A DNA stretch of 64,000 bases from Butyrivibrio sp. VCB2006 (GTDB taxonomy: Bacteria > Bacillota > Clostridia > Lachnospirales > Lachnospiraceae). How positions within the stretch are numbered: position 1 is the stretch's first letter; the number at the start of each line of letters is the position of its first letter. The notes beneath the pieces are model-generated. The model worked only from the letters and a program-made list of their open reading frames with translations, was not told the DNA's origin and ran no database searches. Shown here one piece after another: positions 15,240 to 23,792 of this stretch. The translations under genes and the position numbers were made by a program. Location: NCBI RefSeq assembly GCF_000420945.1, contig NZ_ATVX01000009.1, positions 1 to 64,000 on the forward strand, given 5' to 3'.

Positions 15240-16289
15240 TCAACTACTCATCTGCTCCTGCAGTATAGCTATCCTCTCTTTAAGTGCTGAAATCGTATTC
15301 TTGCAGCTTTCAATTATCTTATTAAGCTCTTCCTGCTTAGCTGCAACAGCTTCATCGTCAGCAAGGAAATCCTTCTCATTGTACGGAAAGCTATTCTTGA
15401 TATGCTGAACCTCTCTTTGAAGATACATCAACCTGGTCTTAAGTCTATATTTCAAATTCTTAAGAGCTTCGATATCTTCTGGAGTATTCTTAAATCTCTT
15501 TTCGATATCTTCATCTTCAATCATCTCAGCAATCTGACGAAGCCTTTCCAAATTGCCTTCCTCAAAGGCCTTCTTTGCTTCCATCAAAAGCTCGTCATCC
15601 TTGGGTGTTCTATTCTTCTTGTTATCAGGGTGGAGCGCCTTCACAATCTTACGGTACAGGCTTTTAAGCTCTTTTGCCGGATTGACATTTTTCTTTGCTG
15701 AAGCACCCTGGTCATAGGATTCTGATCTCGAATAATCTCCGCTGCTTTCTGAGCCTCCACCAAAGGCATTTCCAAAAGCTCTAAAGAAATTCTCAAATGC
15801 CTTATTGAAATCATCTATGTTCTTGAAGAACTCATCCCAATCAAATGGCTCATCGTCCTCAGGTTCATCTTCGCTATATCCGGCATCTTGGGCGTTCCTT
15901 TCATCCTGCTCAGCACGCTTCTTGGCAAACTCCTCATCTTCCTTGGCCTGCTCGGCTCTTTTACCCAGGTCATCATAGAAGTTTTTCAGCTTCTCATCTG
16001 CTTCTTTCCCTGCATCTTCAGGCGTGATCTTTTCATCCCTATTGACTGCCGCCTGTATACTTTCAATAATTGAGCGAAGTCTTTCAATCTCAAGATTATA
16101 GCTGGTGATCTGCAACTCGAGATGACCTATCTTTTCATCATATTCCGCCCTGAGTCTTCTGCAGACATTGAGCTCCAGATCATCCTTTTCTGCCTCTAGC
16201 GCAGCAACTACCATTTTCAGCTTCTGCACTTCCTGTATCAGAGACTCATATTCATCAATGACCTGCGATAATACAATCTCATTTCCCAT
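15240..16289 (-). CDS. Coiled-coil J-domain protein, copy B (349 aa)
   Basis: Same order as copy A: N-terminal coiled coil (residues 1-105), acidic linker with a Phe-rich patch (FDWDEFFKNIDDFNKAFENF), J-domain near 205-260 with LKSLYRKIVKALHPDNKKN (HPD present), then a C-terminal coiled coil. The linkers of the two copies differ completely, while the coiled coils and J-domains align, indicating an old duplication with different partners. It starts 3 bp after the HIRAN gene stop. Confidence 0.82.
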   Translation of the reverse strand: MGNEIVLSQVIDEYESLIQEVQKLKMVVAALEAEKDDLELNVCRRLRAEYDEKIGHLELQITSYNLEIERLRSIIESIQAAVNRDEKITPEDAGKEADEKLKNFYDDLGKRAEQAKEDEEFAKKRAEQDERNAQDAGYSEDEPEDDEPFDWDEFFKNIDDFNKAFENFFRAFGNAFGGGSESSGDYSRSESYDQGASAKKNVNPAKELKSLYRKIVKALHPDNKKNRTPKDDELLMEAKKAFEEGNLERLRQIAEMIEDEDIEKRFKNTPEDIEALKNLKYRLKTRLMYLQREVQHIKNSFPYNEKDFLADDEAVAAKQEELNKIIESCKNTISALKERIAILQEQMSS

Positions 16290-16292
16290 AAA

Positions 16293-17150
16293 TCACTTAT
16301 CCTCAACATAAATATCAAAGTCATAATGCAAAAGATGTGGAACAGACGCCCTCTGCCTATTTCTTACAACGCCATAAACATGCTTTCCCTCATCAAGCAT
16401 ATGCGAAAGGATCTTAGTATCCCGGGAATCCATGTGTCCATAAAATCGTTTCTTGTCCTCACTCCAGACTTCAATGGCCCAGGGGTTGTCTTCAGTTGCT
16501 CTTTTTATCAGCCTTAAATGATCATTTACTTCCATCTGGCCAATTGCTTCACTCATGCCGTCAAGATACTTAGAATTCCTGTCAGGAAAAGAATATGCCA
16601 GCCAAATAGCATTACCATTCTTCTCCATAACTTCACCCTTTGTCTCACCTATTTCGAAGGTATTGGCCAAATTAAGCGGTTTAGACTCTTCCATCCAGTA
16701 CAGGTCAAGCGTAACTGCCTTCTGCGTGTCCAGCTCTTCCATTGGCATATCCACGTTTAATGAATGCACCTTTGCATAAAGGTGCTTCCCTGCCTTCATA
16801 AGTTCAGCCATAACATATCTCTCCGGAGGCTGAATATATCCCAGACATAACCCTGCCAGCGTATGAACCCTTATTGATGATCCATCATCAGGAAATGCAG
16901 ACGCTACTGCTGTGCAATCAGGAGATTCACTATTATATTTTCGATAAAGAGTTACCCAATCACCTATCTGAAGTCCCTGGACATTCTCAAGCAGATACTC
17001 CTTGTTCCTAAGTCCGTATACTTTCACTACTCCGAGATATGTCTTTCTCTCGAATGTAATCTGCTTTATTGCCTCTCCGAGTTCTGTATGATGCAAAAAA
17101 GTTGAGACCCCGGATGAAGAATATTCTCTAATAGCGCCATTATCTTCCAT
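16293..17150 (-). CDS. Protein with two HIRAN-like domains (285 aa)
   Basis: Two HIRAN-like units: residues about 30-135 (KTYLGVVKVYGL, GDWVTLYRKYNSE, LGYIQPPERYVMAELMKAGKHLYAKV) and about 180-285 (GNAIWLAYSF, NDHLRLIKRATEDNP, FYGHMDSRDTKILSHMLDEGKHVYGVV). The second is the more divergent. First gene of the operon; GGAGAAAGG lies upstream. DNA-end or lesion sensing is inferred from the family. Confidence 0.72.
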   Translation of the reverse strand: MEDNGAIREYSSSGVSTFLHHTELGEAIKQITFERKTYLGVVKVYGLRNKEYLLENVQGLQIGDWVTLYRKYNSESPDCTAVASAFPDDGSSIRVHTLAGLCLGYIQPPERYVMAELMKAGKHLYAKVHSLNVDMPMEELDTQKAVTLDLYWMEESKPLNLANTFEIGETKGEVMEKNGNAIWLAYSFPDRNSKYLDGMSEAIGQMEVNDHLRLIKRATEDNPWAIEVWSEDKKRFYGHMDSRDTKILSHMLDEGKHVYGVVRNRQRASVPHLLHYDFDIYVEDK

Positions 17151-17228
17151 GACGTGTTACCTTTCTCCCCAGTGCCCCAACAACTTTTGTAGTTCTTATA
17201 ATTCTTATAATTCTATTGTACTCAAATG

Positions 17229-17294
17229 CTGTCCTATAATAATGACAGCTCGCAAGATCAGAATTTCTCTGCATTTATCAGCTTTTTCTGATCT
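17229..17294. other. Two stem-loops between operons
   Basis: GCTGTC / GACAGC (17229-17234, 17244-17249) and AGATCAGAA / TTCTGATCT (17255-17263, 17286-17294) lie between the gene ending at 17297 and the operon starting at 17150. Neither has a clean T-run on the minus strand, so they are weak terminators or processing sites. Confidence 0.4.
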
Positions 17295-17296
17295 AA

Positions 17297-17479
17297 TTAC
17301 CCAAATACAGTTACTAATATTATTATAATACCCAGGGCTAAAAATATCGAACCAACAATCGTTCCATCAGACTCGCAGAAATTATATCCTCCACAATTCC
17401 CATAAAAGTAATAATGATCATGATGGGAGTCATGTCCACAATGGTCATGATCATGATGACAGTCACAGTTATGTCCCAT
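17297..17479 (-). CDS. His/Cys-rich membrane micro-protein (60 aa)
   Basis: The start at 17479 follows AAGGAGGTGAG. The N-terminal half is extremely His/Cys/Asp-rich (NCDCHHDHDHCGHDSHHDH), suggesting zinc, nickel or copper binding. The C-terminal half is one hydrophobic segment (IVGSIFLALGIIIILVTVFG). A membrane-tethered metal buffer is a fair guess. It follows another small membrane protein after 13 bp. Confidence 0.6.
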   Translation of the reverse strand: MGHNCDCHHDHDHCGHDSHHDHYYFYGNCGGYNFCESDGTIVGSIFLALGIIIILVTVFG

Positions 17480-17492
17480 TCTGCTCACCTCC

Positions 17493-17651
17493 TTATATGA
17501 TCCCAAACATACACCAAACAATAATTCCAACAATCATTACGGCTAGGCCAAGTCCTCTATTAGCTTCCTGCTTCTTATCTACAAGAAGATAAAATCCGAA
17601 GAATGGCATTCCGAAAATCAGTAATATAAAAATAGCGATAAACTCTAACAT
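17493..17651 (-). CDS. Small two-segment membrane protein (52 aa)
   Basis: The start at 17651 follows AAAGGGAG. Two hydrophobic segments (LEFIAIFILLIFGMPFFGFYLL and GLAVMIVGIIVWCMFGII) flank a short basic loop (DKKQEANR). Unrecognised. It is encoded with the His-rich membrane protein, so the two may interact. Confidence 0.55.
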   Translation of the reverse strand: MLEFIAIFILLIFGMPFFGFYLLVDKKQEANRGLGLAVMIVGIIVWCMFGII

Positions 17652-17683
17652 AATATGCTCCCTTTCCTGGCAATCAGTGCCTT

Positions 17684-17995
17684 TTAACAACACCGGCATA
17701 AATGATCATGATATTCATGAGTGCAATACAGTTTCTTGCCCTTATCTGAAATAATGTAATCAAGTTCCCCTGCAGAAATCAGATTATCCATCATTCTTCT
17801 TGTCTCGTCTTTAGACAACCTTGCAAACATTCCGTAATACGGTTTTGTGACGAAAAATGGTGCGATATAAGCGGATTCCTTGCCTACCAGAATGTTTCTA
17901 ATGGTTGTAACGTAAGAATAGCCATTATATTTTCCGCGTGTCATTTCAAGATCTCTAACCATTGATACAAGTAATGAATTATCTGTGTTATTCAT
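17684..17995 (-). CDS. RQC-like winged-helix protein (103 aa)
   Basis: Residues 15-90 resemble a stand-alone RQC winged helix, the DNA-binding domain found C-terminally in RecQ helicases. Visible are a conserved N-terminal helix, the TIRNILVGKES stretch, a YYGMFARLSKDETRRMMDNLISAGEL helix-turn-helix and a DKGKKLYCT wing. The tail is His/Cys-rich. No helicase domain is attached. Such RQC-minor proteins are known from Firmicutes but have no assigned role that I know. Confidence 0.6.
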   Translation of the reverse strand: MNNTDNSLLVSMVRDLEMTRGKYNGYSYVTTIRNILVGKESAYIAPFFVTKPYYGMFARLSKDETRRMMDNLISAGELDYIISDKGKKLYCTHEYHDHLCRCC

Positions 17996-18039
17996 TGATT
18001 ATCTCTCCCCATTCCAGAGCCCCTTAACAATACCTTCCG

Positions 18040-18291
18040 TTACTGTAGTTCACTCTTCTTGTTTTTGTTGTAGTCAATTATCATGTCAAGACATGTCTCT
18101 ATTGAGTTTATTATTCCCATAACTTCTTCCAGGCTGCAGTATGGCTCCAACACATTTTTGCTGTTTGCAAAGATGATGTCATACTTGAAATTGTACGGAT
18201 CATCTTCAGTACATCTCTTTGCCTGAAGAAGAAAGCCATATTTTCTTAAGCGGCCGAGCTCTTTTGTCAGTTTCCACTCATCCTTTTTCAT
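18040..18291 (-). CDS. Hypothetical protein (83 aa)
   Basis: Unrecognised small protein with Lys-rich ends (MKKDEWKLTKELGRLRKYGF, KNKKSELQ). No signal peptide, membrane span or metal motif. It lies between the RQC-like gene and two further small genes and probably shares their transcript. Confidence 0.45.
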   Translation of the reverse strand: MKKDEWKLTKELGRLRKYGFLLQAKRCTEDDPYNFKYDIIFANSKNVLEPYCSLEEVMGIINSIETCLDMIIDYNKNKKSELQ

Positions 18292-18366
18292 AGGCGCCTC
18301 CTATCATTTGCCTAAACGTGACAATGTAACGATCCAAGCCAACTCTTTTTCATACATATTCAGCTA

Positions 18367-18567
18367 CTATCCACTAGCCTTCAAGTTGATACTTCCTTTC
18401 ACCCCGTTTTTAGTAGTCTCAACACTAAGATTTACTCCATAGCCTTCTGTTATTGCAGTTACAACAACCATTTCAAGAGCACCTATAATAGCAAGTGCTA
18501 TAAGATTGTTTCCTGACAACTGCACCGGTACCTGAACCGATTTAAGTGTATTTATTACTTCGTTCAT
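18367..18567 (-). CDS. Small protein with one hydrophobic helix (66 aa)
   Basis: The start at 18567 (MNEVINTLKSVQVPVQ) follows GGGAGGG. A central hydrophobic helix (NLIALAIIGALEMVVVTAI) is followed by a beta-like tail (VNLSVETTKNGVKGSINLKA). Unrecognised; it could be membrane-associated or part of a small assembly. Confidence 0.45.
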   Translation of the reverse strand: MNEVINTLKSVQVPVQLSGNNLIALAIIGALEMVVVTAITEGYGVNLSVETTKNGVKGSINLKASG

Positions 18568-18578
18568 GGTCCCTCCCT

Positions 18579-18866
18579 TCATGCCGCAACTTCTAATCCA
18601 TAATATTCTGTCAGGTAAGGCAGCATCACATTAAGGTATTTAACAAGTCCCATTACGGAACGATTTCTGCTTCTCTTTGTAGAGATTTCGTTTACTCTTA
18701 TTCCGGATTTACAAATGTCATATATAGTATGTGTGTATCTTTTGCTGAATGCGTAGATATCTTCTTTCCCTGGTGCTGTGATGTAAAAATCAATCATCTT
18801 ATCCTCACCTTTGAAATTCTTAATACCTACAAGCTTTATCTGTTCCTTTAAAATAATCTTCTTCAT
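18579..18866 (-). CDS. Hypothetical protein (95 aa)
   Basis: The start at 18866 (MKKIILKEQIKLVG) follows GGAGGAC. A longer reading to 18962 has no good site. It has an N-terminal beta-rich region (LVGIKNFKGEDKMIDFYITAP), a central basic helix and a C-terminal hydrophobic helix. It ends 11 bp before the next gene. No function assigned. Confidence 0.45.
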   Translation of the reverse strand: MKKIILKEQIKLVGIKNFKGEDKMIDFYITAPGKEDIYAFSKRYTHTIYDICKSGIRVNEISTKRSRNRSVMGLVKYLNVMLPYLTEYYGLEVAA

Positions 18867-18885
18867 ATTCTTAGTCCTCCATTCT

Positions 18886-19029
18886 TCACTTTGACTCATA
18901 GTACTGATACTTGTAACATTCCCAGCAATACCAAACATCGCTACGCCAACAGCGTCCTCCACAACTCATGCATCTGTTACCTACTGTGTGCCTTGCATTA
19001 CTGTGTGACTTCTTTTTCATCTTTGCCAT
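18886..19029 (-). CDS. Tiny zinc-ribbon protein (47 aa)
   Basis: Reads MAKMKKKSHSNARH, then RCMSCGGRC and WYCWECYKYQYYESK. Two CxxC pairs (CMSC and CWEC) form a zinc ribbon and the N-terminus is basic. GGAGGTACGGG lies at a good distance before the ATG. It is first in a run of small genes leading to 17297. Nucleic-acid binding is likely but unproven. Confidence 0.6.
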   Translation of the reverse strand: MAKMKKKSHSNARHTVGNRCMSCGGRCWRSDVWYCWECYKYQYYESK

Positions 19030-19105
19030 GTTCCCGTACCTCCGTTTTGTTTAAGCATCTCTTTGTTATGAGTTGATGATACGACAAACGGATTTTTTTC
19101 TAATT

Positions 19106-19150
19106 AAAAAAACGATGCGAAAATGATTTCTCAAATTCGCACCGTTTTTT
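19106..19150 (-). terminator. Bidirectional terminator ending the 30.8-kb operon
   Basis: An 11-bp stem with one mismatch, AACGATGCGAA (19111-19121) with TTCGCACCGTT (19136-19146), is followed by TTTTTTT on the minus strand and TTTTTT on the plus strand. It lies directly after the stop of the last gene of the big cluster at 19155. Confidence 0.85.
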
Positions 19151-19154
19151 ACAC

Positions 19155-21443
19155 TCAGTGTTTTATTCTTTTTCCACACTTTGGACAAACGGGAATGTAT
19201 TTAATTCTATGATCCGGTTGCTCCTCAAACTCAAAATCTGTAATTGTCAGCCTGTCGAAGATTATTTCTTTCTTAAGCATCAAGTCAAAGTAATCGAGAT
19301 TTCTAATATCGTCTCGTTTTATCTCTACAAATGGTCTGGACCACTCGTAGCTCATTCCGCAGCCGTCAGCATGCTTGGTTTTACCAAAGATTACTCCACA
19401 CTCCGGATTTTTGCACCTCCAGTTATTGTCACCCTCATCCAGACAATCCTTTGAGCCACAGATAGGGCACATCACACTTCCTCTACTCCATTTTATCTGA
19501 AGCCTTGCAGAATGCGATGAGACGAGCTTCATGAGCCTTTGAGCAGAATTCATCTCAGATTGAGCAACAGGTATTATTCCTGCCTTATAATCTCCCCATC
19601 GCTTTGCATCTTCATCACAATACTTCTCTCCATAGCTCAAAAGTCGTGAAATCAGCTTGTCTGATTTAATGCTCTTTTTATAATCGCTCAAATCTATCGG
19701 AAAAATGAACACCACTCGATCATTTATTGAATCAAGTGCATTCTGTGTAAACCTATCCACAGCAGCTTCCGTGTTTTCAATTTTTGCAAACTGCGGAACT
19801 ATGCGTAAAGCCTCTTTTCTTTGCTCCTTGAATCCAGTCGATGCAAAAAGTTCTTCAAGCTCAACTCTCCAAACTTTATCTGCTTCATCTAGCAAGCGCT
19901 TTTCTTGCTGTGTTAGCCCCTTTTCCTCTGACTTACTCATGTGGAACAGATTTTTCATCTTTTTCTGTTCAGTAGCATCTGGCTTTGAAGTAAAGATTAT
20001 GCTTTTGCCAGTTTTATCTATAGCAGCCCCATATGGAAGTGCAGTCCTTATTTTATTCATGTAACTGGCAGCTTTCGCTGGAATCAGATATTCGACTGTA
20101 TTTTTTTCTACATACTCCAGGAATAGTCCCACATCACTGTCAGATTCTGACATAGTCTTCAAATGGCATGTTATTGTTTCTGATGAAAATAATGCATCAA
20201 CCCCCAATGTACCATCAATATTCATCGTAAACTTAGATCCGGGCTCAATACTGTATTCAAGCAGCTTAAACACGTACATGAGAAGCACTGTAACATACAT
20301 TTCGTAACAATGATTAAAACTTAAATCAACGGATCCTTGAACCCCCATCTCATCCTGATGATTTTGAACAATCTGTCTTTGGATCTCACCCCAAAGTCTG
20401 TATAAAGCATTATATCTTGAATCCTTTTTTAGAATATTTGTCGGCTGAATATTCCTGCTGATTCTCTTCTTTTTATCAATGCTCCTATAAAACTTTGATG
20501 CTTCTACAGTAGAAAAACTGCGCTCAAGTTTCTCCCATTGCTTCAGAAGATCTTTCAACGTCCCATTCTCTTCGGTCTTTATTTTTAGATTATAATCTGG
20601 CAGGAGTTGTTCAAAAATCCTTGTACGTTTATAATCTGATAAATCCTTTCCATATTTATTCCAATCTATGGTACTATCGTTCTGCTGTATAGTTTTCTCG
20701 AGACTAACTACCTGCCTATGGACATACCTAAGCACATCGTCCACCGCCATCCTAAAAAACAAGTTTTCGTAAATGCTTATTTCATCTTCATATACATCTG
20801 TTCTCAATCTGTTAGGCACCAATCCGTTCAGCGTCCTAGCCTTCCAATGTTCTGAATGAGACGCAAGATGATCCATGGTTCTGGAATTAATACCTTTAAC
20901 TATGTTGACATCCAATACTGCCTCCTCGGTCTTGAGGCTTTTCTTAGGATGAGAACATATATCCATTACCATCGGAACCACTTCAGCAATTTTCCTTAAC
21001 AAGGATTGGTCATCGTATCCTGCATACGGTGTTTTCTCGATAATAAGAGACACTTGGTCTTCTTTAATCGCGTTATATAACGTTTCTACTGAGTATTCCT
21101 TGCCAATTCTAAACGCCTCTTCCATCTGCTCTTCAAATTTGAAGAGATTAATAATATCCTCTTCATCCAAAGGAATCGTGTTCTGCAAGATAAATGTATA
21201 TTTAAAATAGACAGAGTTATACCATACCGTAATATTACACCGGTTTTGCTTATCTAAAAGTACAGGAAACACATACTCTCCAGCGCCTGTAAACTCTTCC
21301 TCACAATAGCTCGATGATATTTTTACACTTTCGTCATTTCCAAGCTTAATCTGAAGAATATTATCATACAAAAGCAGCTCTGTTTTGCAGTTTTCTTCTG
21401 GCAATTGTTCGATGCCCATTGTATTTTTAACAAATATCTGCAT
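19155..21443 (-). CDS. DUF2357/McrC-like protein with zinc ribbon (762 aa)
   Basis: Last gene of the operon. The N-terminal 250 residues resemble DUF2357/McrC-like scaffold proteins (LVPNRLRTDVYEDEISIYEN, FFRMAVDDVLRYVHRQV). A nuclease-like core begins with LSFNHCYEMYVTVLLMYVFK, but I cannot find the expected acidic-x-Lys pair of a PD-(D/E)XK site, so it may be degenerate. A zinc ribbon (CPICGSKDC, then CKNPEC) lies at about 660-690 and another CPKC ends the protein. The McrB-like gene ends 6 bp upstream. I infer the effector or target-recognition partner. Confidence 0.7.
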   Translation of the reverse strand: MQIFVKNTMGIEQLPEENCKTELLLYDNILQIKLGNDESVKISSSYCEEEFTGAGEYVFPVLLDKQNRCNITVWYNSVYFKYTFILQNTIPLDEEDIINLFKFEEQMEEAFRIGKEYSVETLYNAIKEDQVSLIIEKTPYAGYDDQSLLRKIAEVVPMVMDICSHPKKSLKTEEAVLDVNIVKGINSRTMDHLASHSEHWKARTLNGLVPNRLRTDVYEDEISIYENLFFRMAVDDVLRYVHRQVVSLEKTIQQNDSTIDWNKYGKDLSDYKRTRIFEQLLPDYNLKIKTEENGTLKDLLKQWEKLERSFSTVEASKFYRSIDKKKRISRNIQPTNILKKDSRYNALYRLWGEIQRQIVQNHQDEMGVQGSVDLSFNHCYEMYVTVLLMYVFKLLEYSIEPGSKFTMNIDGTLGVDALFSSETITCHLKTMSESDSDVGLFLEYVEKNTVEYLIPAKAASYMNKIRTALPYGAAIDKTGKSIIFTSKPDATEQKKMKNLFHMSKSEEKGLTQQEKRLLDEADKVWRVELEELFASTGFKEQRKEALRIVPQFAKIENTEAAVDRFTQNALDSINDRVVFIFPIDLSDYKKSIKSDKLISRLLSYGEKYCDEDAKRWGDYKAGIIPVAQSEMNSAQRLMKLVSSHSARLQIKWSRGSVMCPICGSKDCLDEGDNNWRCKNPECGVIFGKTKHADGCGMSYEWSRPFVEIKRDDIRNLDYFDLMLKKEIIFDRLTITDFEFEEQPDHRIKYIPVCPKCGKRIKH

Positions 21444-21449
21444 TATATA

Positions 21450-23792
21450 TTACCCTGAAATCTTTTCTATTAGCTTTTCTATCTTGCTAATACTCTGCTT
21501 AAATACACCATTCCCATAAATTTCATTCAAGCCATTTTTCAAGTCTTCGAGCCTATTCAAAAGATATGGTTCATACCTTTCATCTAGTTTTCTAAGAATC
21601 TTATGAGTCAAAAGATAATCCACAGCTGCTTCCTTCGTTCCACCACAAGCAATATACACAGGAACAAACTCCTCCATTTGACTCATTATTCTATTACCAA
21701 AAGTAATATCCATATCTTTGAGAAGATCATCCACCAGCTCAATCTTTTCTTTGTCAGATTTGTTAAGCTTGTTTTTTGTTGTAGATTTAGCGGCATTAAA
21801 AAGATCTAACATCTCATCCATATCAACAGCAATCTTCTTTACTGTCTCTCCCTTAAATGGATCTACACGGCTATCCATATCCAGAACCTGTGCACGGTCA
21901 TAAACCTTATCTGTTATGATCGATGTTGAGTCATCATTATTGGCTGTTCCAACAAACCATATATTATTGCTAACGATGATATTTGCTGCCTCATTTGAGT
22001 AATCAAGATATTTAGGTTTCTGGTCCTCGGCTAATTCTGAATAACCAGATACAAGTGGAACAATCCATTCATTCTGATTTGGTTTTTCCAATACAGATAA
22101 GAAATCAGCAAAATAATACTCTATTCTGGCCAAATTCATTTCATCTAGCACAATAAAAAACATTTTATTTCTATTCTCAAGAGCCGATGCCTCATACAGA
22201 TATTTAGTAAACTCAGTTTCCTTGAATCTGTTTGTAAAATCATTGTCATATCCAAGTAACTCTCTGTTATCTCTCCATGAAGGCTGTACAGGAACAAACT
22301 TACACTCTGTTCCAAGCGCCTCAGCCACAAGTCTGGGAAGACTAGATTTTCCAGTTCCGCTCAGTCCCTGTAATATTAGTAACCTGGATGCACTTTCTGA
22401 TGCAGCAAGAGAAGCCAAGAACACCCTGATGGTATCAACGGAATAGTAAAGCCCCTTCTTAGTAGCTCCATAATTTCTTATATACTCGCATAGCTCCTCT
22501 AAAGAGCCATTGAATCCAGAAGGATTGAATATTTTCTGGTTTTCAATCTCTTTATCTATATCAAGAAGTACCTTAAACTTGCTCTCCTGTGTACTCTTAT
22601 ACTGCTCGCTTATGTACTTAAGCTTCATCTGAAGCTGATTGTTAAGAGATTCCAATGAAGCTGCAGCAACACGAGCATTCTCCAATTCACGAGTACTCAT
22701 TGCATAGGCACTTATCTTAGCCTCTGCCTCTGTTCTCTTCTGCTTTTCGTCGTCAAGAGCTATTCTAACAGCCTCCAATTCCTTAGTATTTGCACGGAGT
22801 CTCTCAATCTCTTCCTCGGATGGCATATTTGCCAGCTCATCATTTCTGCGCTTTGCTTCCTCAAGCTTTGCTTCTAATTCCTGCATTCTCGCAACCATGG
22901 ATTCGCCATTATCATCCAAAAGTGCGCTCTCCATTTTTGTTGCCTTTTCCCTCTGTTCCTTAATAATCTCTGAATATGCATCTATCTGTTGCTCATAATG
23001 TGCAATTTGTTCCTGTAGCTTAATAACTTCCTTTTCAGAATACTGACTATATTTAGCCTTAAGCTCTTTAACGTATTCTGCTTCTTCATCCAGATCAGCC
23101 TTCTGCTCGGCCATTTCTTCCATTTTTTTCTCAAGTTCGGCTTTTCTAGATGATAGTTCTTTTATTCTCGCTTCATATTCCTTAGAAAGTTCTGTACGCT
23201 TCTCTTCTATGGATTTATTTGCTTCACGAATAATCTCAATCTTGCTTTCCTCTGCAGCATTCCTCTCTTCATGAGCTTTTTGATACTCTTCATCAATTTT
23301 TTCACGCTGAGACTTGATATAATCATTAAGCTCAACTCTCTGCGCAGTCTTATCGGCTTCCCATTCAGCATAAATAGCCGACTTCTCTTTCTCTCTGATT
23401 CCTCTTTCATCAGCTTTAATACGTGCAATCTCCTCCGCAACAGCAGATTCACACTCCTTCTTAACCTGGGCCTGAGTGTTTAATAATTCTTTTGCCTTCT
23501 TCTCCTGGTCATCCTTCTGTTTATTTAACACTTGTTCTTTTAGGTCCAGATCAGCCTGCTTTTTTTCATAGTCTTTCTTAAGGCTTTCTTCTTTTTCCTT
23601 ATAATCTGCCTCCAAAGATTCTTTTGCGGCCTCCAATTCAGCCACCTTATTTGCCACTCGTTCATCTGTAATAAGTGCAGCATCTATCTTATCCTTTTGA
23701 GCTTGCTTTAAGTCTTCGATTCTTTCTGCCTGAGATTTTTGGCTATCATTTTTCTGATTTCCAAATAGTGCATTTTGCTTTTTCTTACTCAT
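21450..23792 (-). CDS. Coiled-coil McrB-type AAA+ NTPase (780 aa)
   Basis: Residues 1-410 are almost continuous coiled coil. Residues about 450-760 are an McrB-type AAA+ module: Walker A GLSGTGKSS near 474, Walker B FFIVLDEMNLARIEYY near 545, and sensor NIWFVGTANNDDSTS. McrB enzymes translocate DNA after binding modified bases through an N-terminal domain. Here that domain is replaced by the coiled coil, so recognition is probably by another subunit. It is followed by a McrC-like gene, the standard order. The coiled coil resembles SMC-like or gasdermin-style sensors in length only. Confidence 0.85.
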   Translation of the reverse strand: MSKKKQNALFGNQKNDSQKSQAERIEDLKQAQKDKIDAALITDERVANKVAELEAAKESLEADYKEKEESLKKDYEKKQADLDLKEQVLNKQKDDQEKKAKELLNTQAQVKKECESAVAEEIARIKADERGIREKEKSAIYAEWEADKTAQRVELNDYIKSQREKIDEEYQKAHEERNAAEESKIEIIREANKSIEEKRTELSKEYEARIKELSSRKAELEKKMEEMAEQKADLDEEAEYVKELKAKYSQYSEKEVIKLQEQIAHYEQQIDAYSEIIKEQREKATKMESALLDDNGESMVARMQELEAKLEEAKRRNDELANMPSEEEIERLRANTKELEAVRIALDDEKQKRTEAEAKISAYAMSTRELENARVAAASLESLNNQLQMKLKYISEQYKSTQESKFKVLLDIDKEIENQKIFNPSGFNGSLEELCEYIRNYGATKKGLYYSVDTIRVFLASLAASESASRLLILQGLSGTGKSSLPRLVAEALGTECKFVPVQPSWRDNRELLGYDNDFTNRFKETEFTKYLYEASALENRNKMFFIVLDEMNLARIEYYFADFLSVLEKPNQNEWIVPLVSGYSELAEDQKPKYLDYSNEAANIIVSNNIWFVGTANNDDSTSIITDKVYDRAQVLDMDSRVDPFKGETVKKIAVDMDEMLDLFNAAKSTTKNKLNKSDKEKIELVDDLLKDMDITFGNRIMSQMEEFVPVYIACGGTKEAAVDYLLTHKILRKLDERYEPYLLNRLEDLKNGLNEIYGNGVFKQSISKIEKLIEKISG

